This document shows positions 28,043 through 36,188 of a DNA stretch of 64,000 nt, one piece after another. The stretch's first letter is position 1. Each line of letters starts with the position of its first letter. The DNA comes from Metabacillus endolithicus. Lineage in GTDB: Bacteria > Bacillota > Bacilli > Bacillales > Bacillaceae. The notes under the pieces were generated by a model. It was not told where the DNA came from. It did not search any database and saw only the letters and a list, made by a program, of their open reading frames with translations. Position numbers and translations under genes: made by a program. The stretch spans positions 2,276,001-2,340,000 of the forward strand of contig NZ_CP095550.1 of the NCBI RefSeq assembly GCF_023078335.1, read 5' to 3'.

Positions 28043-28162
28043 AATCGAAGATAAATCTCCAGAATCGTAGATAAATCTCTAATAATCGAAGATAAACCCC
28101 TGATAATCGCAGATAAAACCTCTAAAATTGAAGATAAACCTCTGAATGTAAGAAAACCCCTA
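28043..28162. repeat. Degenerate 21-bp tandem repeat inside the cotJ cluster
   Basis: About five to six units with the core AATCGAAGATAAATCTCTAAT (variants of GAAGATAAACC) recur every 20-21 bp, then fade out towards 28250. The rest of the cotJB-cotJC gap (28004-28312) holds no gene. Confidence 0.8.
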
Positions 28163-28312
28163 CTTATTTAGCGATATACCGTTTAAATTAATAGCGAATC
28201 CCTGTAACTTTTCGGAACAACCTCTTAAACTTATAGCAAATCTCTGCTACATTGCTGTTGAGCCTCTAATTTGGTGAGGGCGATATGACTTCACTAGTAA
28301 GATTTCCCTCCA

Positions 28313-28579
28313 CTACACCTGCCAAGGCCATGGAGCAGTTCCCCAGCTCCAATTTGCATCGGCAAAGCTGCCACCGTATTGGGTGAGCATGCCGAACTTG
28401 GCCTCAAAGTTTTGTCTTAACTGCTTGGAATAGGCAGCGTATTGGTTAAATTGTTGCAGGGCTTGCATGTCATTTGGATGTGTATCTAAGTATAGAGTTA
28501 GCTCGACAAGTACAAAGTCTACAGCTTGAAGCTCCTCTAGCAGCTTGTAGTACTCATCTGGTAATTGCTTGTAACTCAT
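28313..28579 (-). CDS. cotJB: Spore coat protein CotJB
   Basis: The 88-residue protein contains the CotJB core (YYKLLEELQAVDFVLVELTLYLDTHPND, then ALQQFNQYAAYSKQLRQNFEAKFGMLT) and the aromatic C-terminus with NWSWGTAPWPW typical of the family. Its ATG overlaps the cotJA stop (ATGA), and its ribosome site AAGGAGG lies inside the cotJA end. Confidence 0.93.
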   Translation of the reverse strand: MSYKQLPDEYYKLLEELQAVDFVLVELTLYLDTHPNDMQALQQFNQYAAYSKQLRQNFEAKFGMLTQYGGSFADANWSWGTAPWPWQV

Positions 28580-28833
28580 GGATTTGGACCTCCTTTTGCC
28601 TCATATGGATTTACGTAATCATCATACAATGCAGGCCAAAGTGTTCCCTTTTTCAGTGCAACTCTTGGGGGAAACTGTTGTAGGTTTGGTGGTTGAAAAC
28701 CCATATATAAATGAGGAGGTGTTGAATAAAATTTCACACCAATTGGACGACAAGGATCAAAACGACTATGGAACGGATGATAGGTTTTCATATACGTAAG
28801 ATGCTGTTGGTATGGAGCATTCATGTCTTTCAT
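28576..28833 (-). CDS. cotJA: Spore coat associated protein CotJA
   Basis: The 85-residue, proline- and aromatic-rich protein includes TYHPFHSRFDPCRPIGVKFYSTPPHLYMGFQP, split over residues 17-48, which is the CotJA motif region. The ATG at 28833 is preferred because GAGGTG lies eight bases before it; a GTG three codons further up overlaps that site. It is the first gene of the cotJ cluster. Confidence 0.9.
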   Translation of the reverse strand: MKDMNAPYQQHLTYMKTYHPFHSRFDPCRPIGVKFYSTPPHLYMGFQPPNLQQFPPRVALKKGTLWPALYDDYVNPYEAKGGPNP

Positions 28834-28956
28834 CTCTAACACACCTCTTTTTTCCTATGGAACCATCATTCCATATTAATCTAGAAAACTCTATTCATTT
28901 CATCCTATTCGGTTGGAGATACTAATTATGATTACTATTTTTAAACAATTAAAAAA

Positions 28957-28978
28957 GGCCAACATCATTGTGTTAGCC
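28957..28978 (-). terminator. Terminator after the acidic lipoprotein
   Basis: GGCCAACA faces TGTTAGCC (one wobble) over six bases; on the minus strand TTTTTT follows. Confidence 0.75.
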
Positions 28979-28987
28979 CTTTACATA

Positions 28988-29293
28988 TTATTGATTTTCG
29001 TCTTCGTTATTGTTGCCTTCTTCCATCATATCATTAGCTTCGTCGGTACCTTCTTCTAACATGTTCTCGCCTTCGTTAGCGCCTTCTTCCATCATGTCGC
29101 CGCCTTCTTCAAGGCCTTCTTCTACGTTTTCACCTGCATCTTCAAGTGGTTGCTCTGTATCCATTTCACCATTTTCTTCTGTTGGTGTATTTTCTGGTGG
29201 TGCTGGATCTTCGTCATCTGCAGTACAACCTGTTACGATCATTGCTGCTAATAAAGAACCTGATAAAGTTAATAGCCATTTTTTTCTCATCAT
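28988..29293 (-). CDS. Acidic repeat lipoprotein
   Basis: The 101-residue product has a lipoprotein signal with lipobox VTGC and a mature part that is almost all E, D, G, N and M. Repeats of the type EEGxxMxEEGxxE(G/A) occur across residues 55-95 (DMMEEGANEGENMLEEGTDEA). AAAGGAG lies six bases before ATG. It is monocistronic, followed by a terminator. Function unknown; the composition suggests a flexible, perhaps cation-binding, surface protein. Confidence 0.75.
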   Translation of the reverse strand: MMRKKWLLTLSGSLLAAMIVTGCTADDEDPAPPENTPTEENGEMDTEQPLEDAGENVEEGLEEGGDMMEEGANEGENMLEEGTDEANDMMEEGNNNEDENQ

Positions 29294-29452
29294 AATTGCT
29301 CCTTTCTATTTTGACCTTTTAGCTTTTGAATCCGGTCTTTGATTATGTTTCCCATTTCGTTTATTTTCATTCTTACGTTTCATGAAAATTGATCGGCCGA
29401 TATGCTTTATATAGACAAGTTTCTAGCGAATGAAACCTTCCCAATGCAAAAA

Positions 29453-29483
29453 GAGCCAAACGACCTATCTGGTCATTTGACTC
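29453..29483 (-). terminator. Terminator of fabZ
   Basis: GAGCCAAACGACC faces GGTCATTTGACTC over five bases, and TTTTTGC follows on the minus strand. Confidence 0.8.
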
Positions 29484-29493
29484 TTATGACTTC

Positions 29494-29934
29494 TTACTCT
29501 TCTGATTTTTTCTCACCTAAAGCAAACATAATTTCTGTTTCACATGCTACTTCGCCGTCAACTGTTGCGATAGCCTTTCCTTTTCCAAGTGAACCACGTA
29601 AACGGGTGATCTCAACTTCAAGTCTGAGTTGATCACCAGGTACAACTTGCTTTTTAAAACGGCAGTTATCAATACCAGCAAAAAACGCTAGTCTACCGCG
29701 GTTTTCTTCCTTTTTCAAAATTGCCACTGCACCAACTTGTGCGAGTGCTTCTACAATTAATACGCCGGGCATGACCGGGTAATCTGGGAAATGACCGTTA
29801 AAAAATTCTTCATTCGCTGATACGTTTTTGATTCCAACTGCACGTGTTCCTTCTTCGACCTCGAGCACGCGGTCCACAAGTAAAAATGGGTAACGGTGTG
29901 GAATGATGCTCTTGATTTCATTACTATCTAGCAT
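29494..29934 (-). CDS. fabZ: 3-hydroxyacyl-ACP dehydratase FabZ
   Basis: The 146-residue hot-dog-fold enzyme has the FabZ motifs [13 protein letters not shown], the catalytic His in [14 protein letters not shown], and the catalytic Glu in IVEALAQ. It dehydrates (3R)-hydroxyacyl-ACP to trans-2-enoyl-ACP in fatty acid elongation in the cytoplasm. AAGGAG lies about nine bases before ATG. The location (ywpB position) matches B. subtilis. Confidence 0.96.
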   Translation of the reverse strand: MLDSNEIKSIIPHRYPFLLVDRVLEVEEGTRAVGIKNVSANEEFFNGHFPDYPVMPGVLIVEALAQVGAVAILKKEENRGRLAFFAGIDNCRFKKQVVPGDQLRLEVEITRLRGSLGKGKAIATVDGEVACETEIMFALGEKKSEE

Positions 29935-29982
29935 ATGTATAAGCTCCTTTTTAAGAAAATCATCACTATGTATATGTACGAC

Positions 29983-30008
29983 AAAAGGAAGGCTTTCACC
30001 TTCCTTTT
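29983..30008 (-). terminator. Terminator after the flhO-flhP unit
   Basis: AAAAGGAAGG pairs perfectly with CCTTCCTTTT over six bases, between the EpuA-like gene and fabZ. Confidence 0.75.
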
Positions 30009-30027
30009 ATCAAGTATATCCCGAGCT

Positions 30028-30312
30028 TTATTCTTTTTCAACCAAGTCAATGATGTGCTGCCAAGTGGACTTTTCAAGGGCATCCTTTGGTTCGCCACTA
30101 CCAATGACTCCGTAGCCGACAATAAGTCCAGCGATTGTGCTTACAACCATAAGAATTAAAACAAGCAGAACCCTCACCCAAATAGGGAGTAATCGAACTC
30201 GAACAATCACCTTTTGGCGACCTTCTTCATGAATCTCTTGTTCTTTTTTAGACTTTTTAGCCTTCTTCACTTCTTCTCGACTGATCGGTTTCGTCGTTTC
30301 TTTAGCTACCAA
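30028..30312 (-). CDS. EpuA-like membrane protein (labelled RNA polymerase subunit beta family)
   Basis: The 94-residue protein has a basic cytoplasmic N-terminus (KKAKKSKKEQE), one membrane helix (about residues 41-72) and a short outer tail ending TWQHIIDLVEKE. This resembles the small Firmicutes family often labelled DNA-directed RNA polymerase subunit beta (EpuA-like), which is in fact a single-pass membrane protein. It starts at TTG 30312 after AGGAG, 12 bases after flhP, so it is the third gene of the unit. Confidence 0.8.
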   Translation of the reverse strand: MVAKETTKPISREEVKKAKKSKKEQEIHEEGRQKVIVRVRLLPIWVRVLLVLILMVVSTIAGLIVGYGVIGSGEPKDALEKSTWQHIIDLVEKE

Positions 30313-30324
30313 TAGACTAAACTC

Positions 30325-31164
30325 CTATCTTACGCCGTTTATTAATCCCAGCATTTGGTCACCAAGTGTAACCGATTTTGCATTCATCTGATAAGAACGC
30401 TGTGAGATTAATAAATCGGTCATTTCCTTGGATAAGTCAACATTGGACATTTCAAGTGCCCCTTGCTCCATTGCAACATCGCCGCGAAGATCACCTTCTA
30501 GAAATGTTAATACTTCATTTAATGGAATATCACCTAAATCTTTTAATCCATAACGGTTGTTTCCGTTTTGAATTAACATTTGCGGACGATCTACTTGGAC
30601 AACACCGAGCTGAAATTCTTGTGGTGCTTCTGTTTGGTCATTTTGAACGGTAGAAATCGTCCCGTCATTAGAAATAACGATTTTTTGGAAATCATCATTA
30701 AAACGAATCTGATTTTGATTTTCATCAAGAACAGGACTTCCATCAGAAGCTGTTAACAATAATTGATTTGTTCCATCATTTGTTGGTGATAAGTATAATG
30801 CACCATCTCTTGTATAATTAATCTCCCCGTTTACGTCAATTTGTAGAAATTGATTTGGAAGAGTAAAGGCAATATCAAGCTCTCTGCTCGTTTGCTTAAT
30901 GTTTCCTTGTGTAAAAACAAGGCTGCTGTTAAGCATAGCTCCTGTTCCCTGTCTAATTCCTAATTCTCTGCCAAAACGTTGCTCTGCAATTTCCTCAGCA
31001 GCGTTTGGCTGGTTATTGAATTGTTGACGTACCAGCTCAGAGAAAGAAGTTTCTGTTCTTTTATAGCTTTGTGTATCAATATTCGCCATGTTGTGCCCGA
31101 TTTGATCAAGCTGCTTTTGAAGCTGATTCATCGTATTCGTCGCTGTTATCATTGAGCGTAGCAT
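30325..31164 (-). CDS. flhP: Flagellar rod protein FlhP (FlgG-like)
   Basis: The 279-residue protein has the N-terminal rod motif LDQIGHNMANIDTQSYKR and the matching C-terminal coiled motif VDLSKEMTDLLISQRSYQMNAKSV typical of FlgF/FlgG-type proteins; both ends form the coiled coils in the rod. It is exported by the flagellar secretion apparatus. AGGGGG lies nine to ten bases before ATG. It follows flhO by 16 bases. Confidence 0.93.
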   Translation of the reverse strand: MLRSMITATNTMNQLQKQLDQIGHNMANIDTQSYKRTETSFSELVRQQFNNQPNAAEEIAEQRFGRELGIRQGTGAMLNSSLVFTQGNIKQTSRELDIAFTLPNQFLQIDVNGEINYTRDGALYLSPTNDGTNQLLLTASDGSPVLDENQNQIRFNDDFQKIVISNDGTISTVQNDQTEAPQEFQLGVVQVDRPQMLIQNGNNRYGLKDLGDIPLNEVLTFLEGDLRGDVAMEQGALEMSNVDLSKEMTDLLISQRSYQMNAKSVTLGDQMLGLINGVR

Positions 31165-31180
31165 TTACTAGTACCCCCTA

Positions 31181-32014
31181 TTATATGCGGCCAATTTCGT
31201 TCGCAGCCTTGTCCATACTTTTATCATAAGCTTGTAATACCTTTTGATTCGCTTCAAACGAACGGTACGCTGTCATCATATCTGTATAAGTACGTCCAAC
31301 ATCTACTGTTGAAGTTTCTAAATAATTTTGTCTTAGATTATATTGAATGTTATCGTTGTTTACAGCAGTTGGCAGTTCTTCATTATTGAAGGTACGGAAT
31401 AAACCATTACCTTCTTTTACAAGGTTACGAACATCCGCTTCAAAACGAACATCAATTTGTGCTACGAATTCTCCATCCGCAATTACTTCACCATCAGGCG
31501 TTACTTGGAATTCGCTAGATTGAATGGAGATTGGCTGGCCTGTTGTAGATAGTACTGGATTTCCTCCAGAAGTCAGGATTCCGTTATTATCTAGTGTAAA
31601 GTGACCGTTACGAGTATAGCGCTCTTCACCTGCTTGATTTTGAACGGCAAAAAACAAAGCGCCTTTCACATTCGTTTCTGCATTTAATGGTATGATTTCC
31701 TCTAAAAGCGCTACATCCGTGTACAAACCAGTTTCTTTAAGACCGCCTTGCGAAAAAGTACTTTGTAATTCTTGAACGTAAGCACCTGTGTTAATCGAAC
31801 CAATCGGTGTGATTTGACCAAAGCTTGAACCGTTTGTTGTTGGTACTGATTTATTTTCCATTCTATTTAAAAGCATTTCAGGAAATGCGCGGACACTTGC
31901 TTGATCCGCTTTATAACCAGCTGTATTGGCATTTGCCATATTATTTGAAAGCATTTCAGTACGTCTTTGCTGCGCAAGCATTCCTGCTGTTGCTGTATAT
32001 AAACCTCTTAACAT
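31181..32014 (-). CDS. flhO: Flagellar rod protein FlhO (FlgF-like)
   Basis: ATG 32014 (MLRGLYTATAGMLAQQRR) follows AAGGTGGG; the frame extends 13 codons upstream without a better site. The 277-residue protein has the N-terminal TEMLSNNMANANTAGYKAD motif and the C-terminal STVDVGRTYTDMMTAYRSFEANQKVLQ motif. Together with flhP it forms the rod gene pair that lies next to mbl in B. subtilis. The gene is divergent from the riboswitch-controlled gene at 32347. Confidence 0.93.
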   Translation of the reverse strand: MLRGLYTATAGMLAQQRRTEMLSNNMANANTAGYKADQASVRAFPEMLLNRMENKSVPTTNGSSFGQITPIGSINTGAYVQELQSTFSQGGLKETGLYTDVALLEEIIPLNAETNVKGALFFAVQNQAGEERYTRNGHFTLDNNGILTSGGNPVLSTTGQPISIQSSEFQVTPDGEVIADGEFVAQIDVRFEADVRNLVKEGNGLFRTFNNEELPTAVNNDNIQYNLRQNYLETSTVDVGRTYTDMMTAYRSFEANQKVLQAYDKSMDKAANEIGRI

Positions 32015-32221
32015 CTGTACACCCACCTTAGTCACATAGTTGTTACCGTACAAATGAATTCTTTTCGACAGAATTCCCTATCATTTATTATAAAGGACAT
32101 TGGCAGTTTTCTCATTACATTTTTTCATAAATTACCTGTTATATTTTAGGGGAAAATAATGATAGGAACCCACTCCTATATCTTTTTACCGGACAAGCCC
32201 TTATACTTAAGAAAAATCTGA

Positions 32222-32305
32222 AAAAGGCAAACTTGTTGAAAAACAAGGACGCAAAGCTATGGGCCTACCCAATGTTCAACATTGCAAGGCTGCCAAGCTG
32301 CCAGG
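32222..32305 (+). ncRNA. Cyclic-di-GMP-I (GEMM-I) riboswitch
   Basis: The stretch shows the GEMM-I consensus in order: GGCAAAC, a stem closed by a GAAA tetraloop (CTTGTT-GAAA-AACAAG), the core GGACGCAAAGC followed by GGGCCTA, a second hairpin (CAATG...CATTG) and the closing GGCTGCC...GCTGCC. It is the 5' leader of the gene starting at 32347. A hairpin GGCTC-CTTTTT-GAGCC follows at about 32303-32320 and may be part of the expression platform, but no T run is present, so control may act on translation (ribosome site at 32335-32340). Confidence 0.9.
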
Positions 32306-32346
32306 CTCCTTTTTGAGCCATGGGGGCTATTGAAAAGGAGAGGCTA

Positions 32347-33240
32347 ATGATGAAAATGAAGGTTGTAGTTCTGACATTACTATTCTTACTAGGATCTCAA
32401 CTAGGAGGTCTAGCTTTGAATCATAAAGCACAAGCTGAGGGTGTGTCACCTGGCTATTCAACATGGCTCTGGGATACGAGTAAAATTGTAAATGGCCGTG
32501 AAGCGACATTACAGTTTTTAGAAGCAAAGCAAGTATCACACGTGTTTTTGCAGATTGACCGTAGTATTGATGTTACCTATTATCACACTTTTATTAGAGA
32601 AGCTGCGAAGCTAGGTATGGATGTTTACGCGTTAGATGGTGCACCTAACTGGGGTGCTAACAATAAAGCATTTTTGAACTTTATAAATTGGGTCAGTGGT
32701 TATCAAAATGGCGCTGCTGCTGGTGAAAAGTTCGCCGGAATTCACCTTGATATTGAGCCTTATTTAACAGAGCAATGGACAACAAACTATGGTGCTGCTG
32801 TTCTTAAATACCAAGGAGCAATTTTAGCTGCCGCTAATACTGCATCAGCACTAGACATTAGTCTTGCCGTCGATATTCCGTTTTGGTTTGATGAAATGAA
32901 CTTCCGTAATAAGCACGGAAAAGGAAACCTAGCCGAATGGGCGATGAAAAATACAGACGAAGTGACCATCATGGCCTACCGCGACAAAGCCGTTGGCCCG
33001 AATGGCATTATTGAATTAGTGAAATATGAAATGAATTTGGCTGCGTCGCTAAATAAAGATGTGACAATCGCAGTTGAGACGATGAATCTTGGTAGTAGTG
33101 ACGGATTTTTAACGTTCTTTGAAGAAGGTCAAGCAGAAATGAATAATCAGCTGGGGCTTGTTTTAGAGCAATATCAGGGTTATTCAAGTTTTGGTGGGTT
33201 CGCTGTGCATCATGTTGGTAGTTGGATGGAGTTGGAATAG
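32347..33240 (+). CDS. Secreted TIM-barrel-like protein under c-di-GMP control
   Basis: The start is ATG 32347, six to seven bases after AAAGGAGAGG. The 297-residue product has a signal peptide (about residues 1-31, AQAEG) and a compact domain with barrel-like strands: YSTWLWDTSK, HVFLQIDRS, MDVYALDGAPNW, GIHLDIEPY (acidic pair in a DxE pattern like GH18-type barrels), ISLAVDIPFW, VTIMAYRD and VTIAVETMN. A role as a polysaccharide hydrolase is plausible because a c-di-GMP riboswitch in its leader links it to the biofilm/motility switch, but the activity is not proven. No operon partners are seen. Confidence 0.8.
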   Translation: MMKMKVVVLTLLFLLGSQLGGLALNHKAQAEGVSPGYSTWLWDTSKIVNGREATLQFLEAKQVSHVFLQIDRSIDVTYYHTFIREAAKLGMDVYALDGAPNWGANNKAFLNFINWVSGYQNGAAAGEKFAGIHLDIEPYLTEQWTTNYGAAVLKYQGAILAAANTASALDISLAVDIPFWFDEMNFRNKHGKGNLAEWAMKNTDEVTIMAYRDKAVGPNGIIELVKYEMNLAASLNKDVTIAVETMNLGSSDGFLTFFEEGQAEMNNQLGLVLEQYQGYSSFGGFAVHHVGSWMELE

Positions 33241-33364
33241 AGGATTAGGATTGGAGTTGGGTTTGGGCGTGAATTTACTTGGTGAATTCATGCTTTTTTT
33301 ATGGAGTTTTATAATGGGGGCGTGGATTTTTGGGGTGGGCTTTATTAATAGGTATGATTAAGAC

Positions 33365-33830
33365 TAATTTGCTCATATTTTGCTCTTGGTTTGGTCTTCA
33401 TGACCGCGATGAGACCATCTTCCTCTTGTTTTGCTCTTGGATTGGTCTTCATGGACGCGATGATGACGTTCTTCCTCTTGTTTTACTCTTGGATTGGTCT
33501 TCATGGACGCGATGATGACCATCTTCCTCTTGTTTTACTCTTGGTTTGGTCTTCATGGCCGCGATGATGACCATCTTCCTCTTGTTCTACTCTTGGATTG
33601 GTCTTAATGGCAACGATGATAACCATCTTCCTCTTGTTCTACTCTTGGTTTGGTCTTCATGGCAACGATGATGACTATCTTCCTCTTGTCTTACTCTTGG
33701 TTTGGTCTTCATGACCAAAATGATGACCCTCTTTCTCTATTTCCACTCCCTGATTGGTCTTCATAACTTGGATGAAAACCATCTTCTTCTTTTTTAGCTC
33801 TTGGATTGGTCTTCATAACTAATGAACGAC
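33365..33830. repeat. 52-bp tandem array, family A (9 units)
   Basis: TTGGTCTTCATG-type units start at 33391, 33442, 33494, 33546, 33598, 33650, 33702, 33754 and 33806: eight steps of 52 bp, one of 51. Each has a TGGTC...GACCA inverted repeat (TGGTCTTCAT facing ATGATGACCA) and a linker of the type TCTTCCTCTTGTTTTACTCT. Units at the right end are the most degenerate. The array lies between convergent gene ends; the rest of 33241-33974 has no gene. Confidence 0.95.
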
Positions 33831-33944
33831 ACTACACTCACCCCCGCTCCTAACCAATCATCATCCCCCAATATAAATATTTCCACCCAACCTACCCCAG
33901 CAAAAAAGCCTCATAAGACTAACAATATAAACAAGACAAAAAAA

Positions 33945-33964
33945 GAGCCTGTACACACAGGCTC
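33945..33964 (-). terminator. Terminator of mbl
   Basis: GAGCCTGT pairs perfectly with ACAGGCTC over ACAC, followed on the minus strand by TTTTTTTGTC. Confidence 0.9.
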
Positions 33965-33974
33965 AAAAGCTTAG

Positions 33975-34976
33975 TTATCCGAATTTTTTGCGTGGAAGTT
34001 TGTCCATGTTGTCAAGCATAATTCCTGTTCCGATTGCAACACAATCCATTGGTGATTCCGCAACTAGTACAGGTACTTTTAGTTCTTCTGCTAGTAGCTG
34101 ATCAAGACCGTTTAGAAGGGCTCCGCCACCTGTTAAGATCACGCCGCGGTCGATAATGTCGGCTGATAGTTCTGGAGGAGTACGTTCTAATACACTCTTA
34201 GCAGCTTGTACAATCGCAGCAACTGGTTCACGAAGTGCTGATTCTACTTCGGTTGAATTGACTGTAATTGTGCGAGGTAAACCTGTCACCATATCACGTC
34301 CACGAATGTTAATTTCTTCATAACGTGCGCCTGGGAATACCGTTGCAACATTGATTTTAATTTCTTCGGCTGTACGTTCACCGATTAGAAGCTTGTACTC
34401 TCTTTTAATATATTGCAGGATTTCATTATCAAACTTGTCCCCTGCCATTTTAATAGAAGAGGCGGTGACAATATCGCCCATTGATAACACAGCGACATCA
34501 GTTGTACCACCGCCTATATCTACTACCATGTTTCCGTAAGGTTGGAAGATGTCCATACCGGCACCAATGGCCGCTACTTTTGGTTCTTCCTCAAGGAATA
34601 CATTTTTTCCACCGCTTTTTTCAGCAGCTTCTTTAATGGCTTTTTGCTCAACAGATGTAATATTCGTTGGGCAGCAAATTAACATGCGTGGCTTTGAAAA
34701 TAATCCTTTTACATTTAACTTATTGATAAAATGCTTTAACATTGCTTCTGTTACTTCAAAATCTGCGATGACGCCATCTTTTAATGGGCGAATGGCAACA
34801 ATATTCCCAGGAGTACGTCCTACCATACGTCTTGCTTCTTCACCAACGGCAAGAACCTTTCCGGAATTCTTGTCTAACGCAACAACGGAAGGTTCATTCA
34901 GAACAATTCCTTTACCCTTAACATGAATCAGTACATTTGCCGTACCAAGATCTATACCAATATCCCTCGCGAACAT
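33975..34976 (-). CDS. mbl: Rod-shape protein Mbl (MreB-like actin)
   Basis: The 333-residue protein has the actin-fold phosphate loops (DIGIDLGTANVLIHVKGKG; NMVVDIGGGTTDVAVLS), the phosphate-binding GVILTGGGALLNGLDQLL and the nucleotide region typical of MreB homologues. It forms membrane-associated filaments that direct cell-wall elongation. AAGGAGG lies about 11 bases before ATG. Its position next to spoIIID and flhO matches mbl rather than mreB of B. subtilis. Confidence 0.95.
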   Translation of the reverse strand: MFARDIGIDLGTANVLIHVKGKGIVLNEPSVVALDKNSGKVLAVGEEARRMVGRTPGNIVAIRPLKDGVIADFEVTEAMLKHFINKLNVKGLFSKPRMLICCPTNITSVEQKAIKEAAEKSGGKNVFLEEEPKVAAIGAGMDIFQPYGNMVVDIGGGTTDVAVLSMGDIVTASSIKMAGDKFDNEILQYIKREYKLLIGERTAEEIKINVATVFPGARYEEINIRGRDMVTGLPRTITVNSTEVESALREPVAAIVQAAKSVLERTPPELSADIIDRGVILTGGGALLNGLDQLLAEELKVPVLVAESPMDCVAIGTGIMLDNMDKLPRKKFG

Positions 34977-35132
34977 TCTATCTATATCCTCCTTGCAAAT
35001 CTCATTCCCGTGATTAGTTTAACCTAATTAAATATTGTATCATAAAATCGCAAAAATAGTATGATTTTGTAAAATAATTTCAAGTATTTATGTAGGAATA
35101 TGTCGATTATGAAAGATGTAGATAGAATGTGC

Positions 35133-35408
35133 TTATTTCACTGGTTCTTCTTCTAAAATCTCGTCCTTCTTGTACTTAAGCTTCGTTGCCTCTCCACCAC
35201 GCAAATGTCTAATTGATTTATGGTAATCAAGTATCTCCTTTACCTCATTCGCAAGATCAGGGTTAATTTCAGGTAACCTTTCTGTTAAATCCTTATGGAC
35301 GGTACTTTTGGAAACTCCAAACTCCTTCGCAATAACGCGAACTGTTTTCTTTGTCTCCACGATATACTTCCCAATCTTGATTGTGCGTTCTTTGATGTAA
35401 TCGTGCAC
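35133..35408 (-). CDS. spoIIID: Sporulation regulator SpoIIID
   Basis: The 91-residue protein has the conserved SpoIIID helix-turn-helix (RVIAKEFGVSKSTVHKDLTERL) followed by the basic C-terminal helix. It is a mother-cell regulator that turns sigma-E genes on or off. It starts at GTG 35408 after GGAGGTAG. On the minus strand CATACGAT at 35502-35495 resembles a sigma-E -10 box, but I see no -35 at the correct spacing. Confidence 0.95.
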   Translation of the reverse strand: MHDYIKERTIKIGKYIVETKKTVRVIAKEFGVSKSTVHKDLTERLPEINPDLANEVKEILDYHKSIRHLRGGEATKLKYKKDEILEEEPVK

Positions 35409-36040
35409 ACCACTCTACCTCCCTAATATGGATGTTAGAAGTGTGAAATGAGACTCGCATACAAAAGTCACTTTGGCTGAATTTCTCTTAGATGATCGTA
35501 TGATGTCTCTATTACAGCGATTATAAATTACACTCACGATCCCTCACCTCAAACACTCTCTTTGAATAGGTTTGTAAACATTTTATTAGCTTGGATTAAG
35601 ATATATGCAAGAAAACTCAAGTGGGACAAGGGATTCTTTAAATTTTTTTCAAAAACACCCGTTTAGGACAGGAAATCTGAGGGTTTGGAGGTTGTTTTTT
35701 TAATCTGATCTTTTTCCGAGGTGAAAGGAAATAGTGGCTGGGTGAATTATTTCCCGAGAAATTTGTCGATGTTTGAGAGTAAGCGCGAGGTATAAGAAAA
35801 ACACACTCTAATAGTGTATTAGGGAAGTCAGTGGATTATTTCTATTTTTGGAGATTTTTTTGTTTGATGGATGAAAGATTGGTAGTGCGTAGCGGTGGTG
35901 CTTTTGATACCTTTTAGGGGCCCTGTTACATTATTGTTTATGTGACTACCCCTCTATATCATATATCACTCTATCACTGCTCTATAGCTCTTGAGTGGTG
36001 CCTAGCAGCATCATGCGATCACAAGATGTGCAAATGTGGA
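35409..36040. other. Intergenic region, no gene recognised
   Basis: This AT-rich stretch upstream of spoIIID has no coding frame with a ribosome site. Apart from the possible sigma-E -10 box noted for spoIIID and a GGTGCCTAGCA sequence near 35997, I see nothing in it. Confidence 0.5.
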
Positions 36041-36165
36041 ACACTATTGTGAAACAAGAAATTTCGGGGAGTGACAGGCACCAAAAAACCCGAACCAACT
36101 TCTGATTCGGGCGTGTGAAACACTATGTGAAACAAGAAAACTCGGGAAGTGACAGGCACCACCAA
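36041..36165. repeat. Direct repeat carrying two GTGACAGGCACC elements
   Basis: CACTATTGTGAAACAAGAAA (36041) recurs in near-identical form at 36121 (CACTATGTGAAACAAGAAAA). Each copy is followed by CGGG(G/A)AGTGACAGGCACC, at 36066-36082 and 36143-36160. The copies are about 79 bp apart. Confidence 0.85.
36089..36111 (-). terminator. Terminator of the symporter operon
   Basis: CCCGAA pairs with TTCGGG, followed on the minus strand by TTTTTTGG. It lies between the two repeat copies and ends the operon that stops at 36189. Confidence 0.75.
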
Positions 36166-36188
36166 AACTCCGCAGAGCCGGTACCTCT

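Noticed and set aside
33330..33830. CRISPR array
   Set aside because: The whole 52-bp unit is conserved, including the part that would be a spacer; there are no unique spacers and no cas genes. The same holds for arrays B and C.
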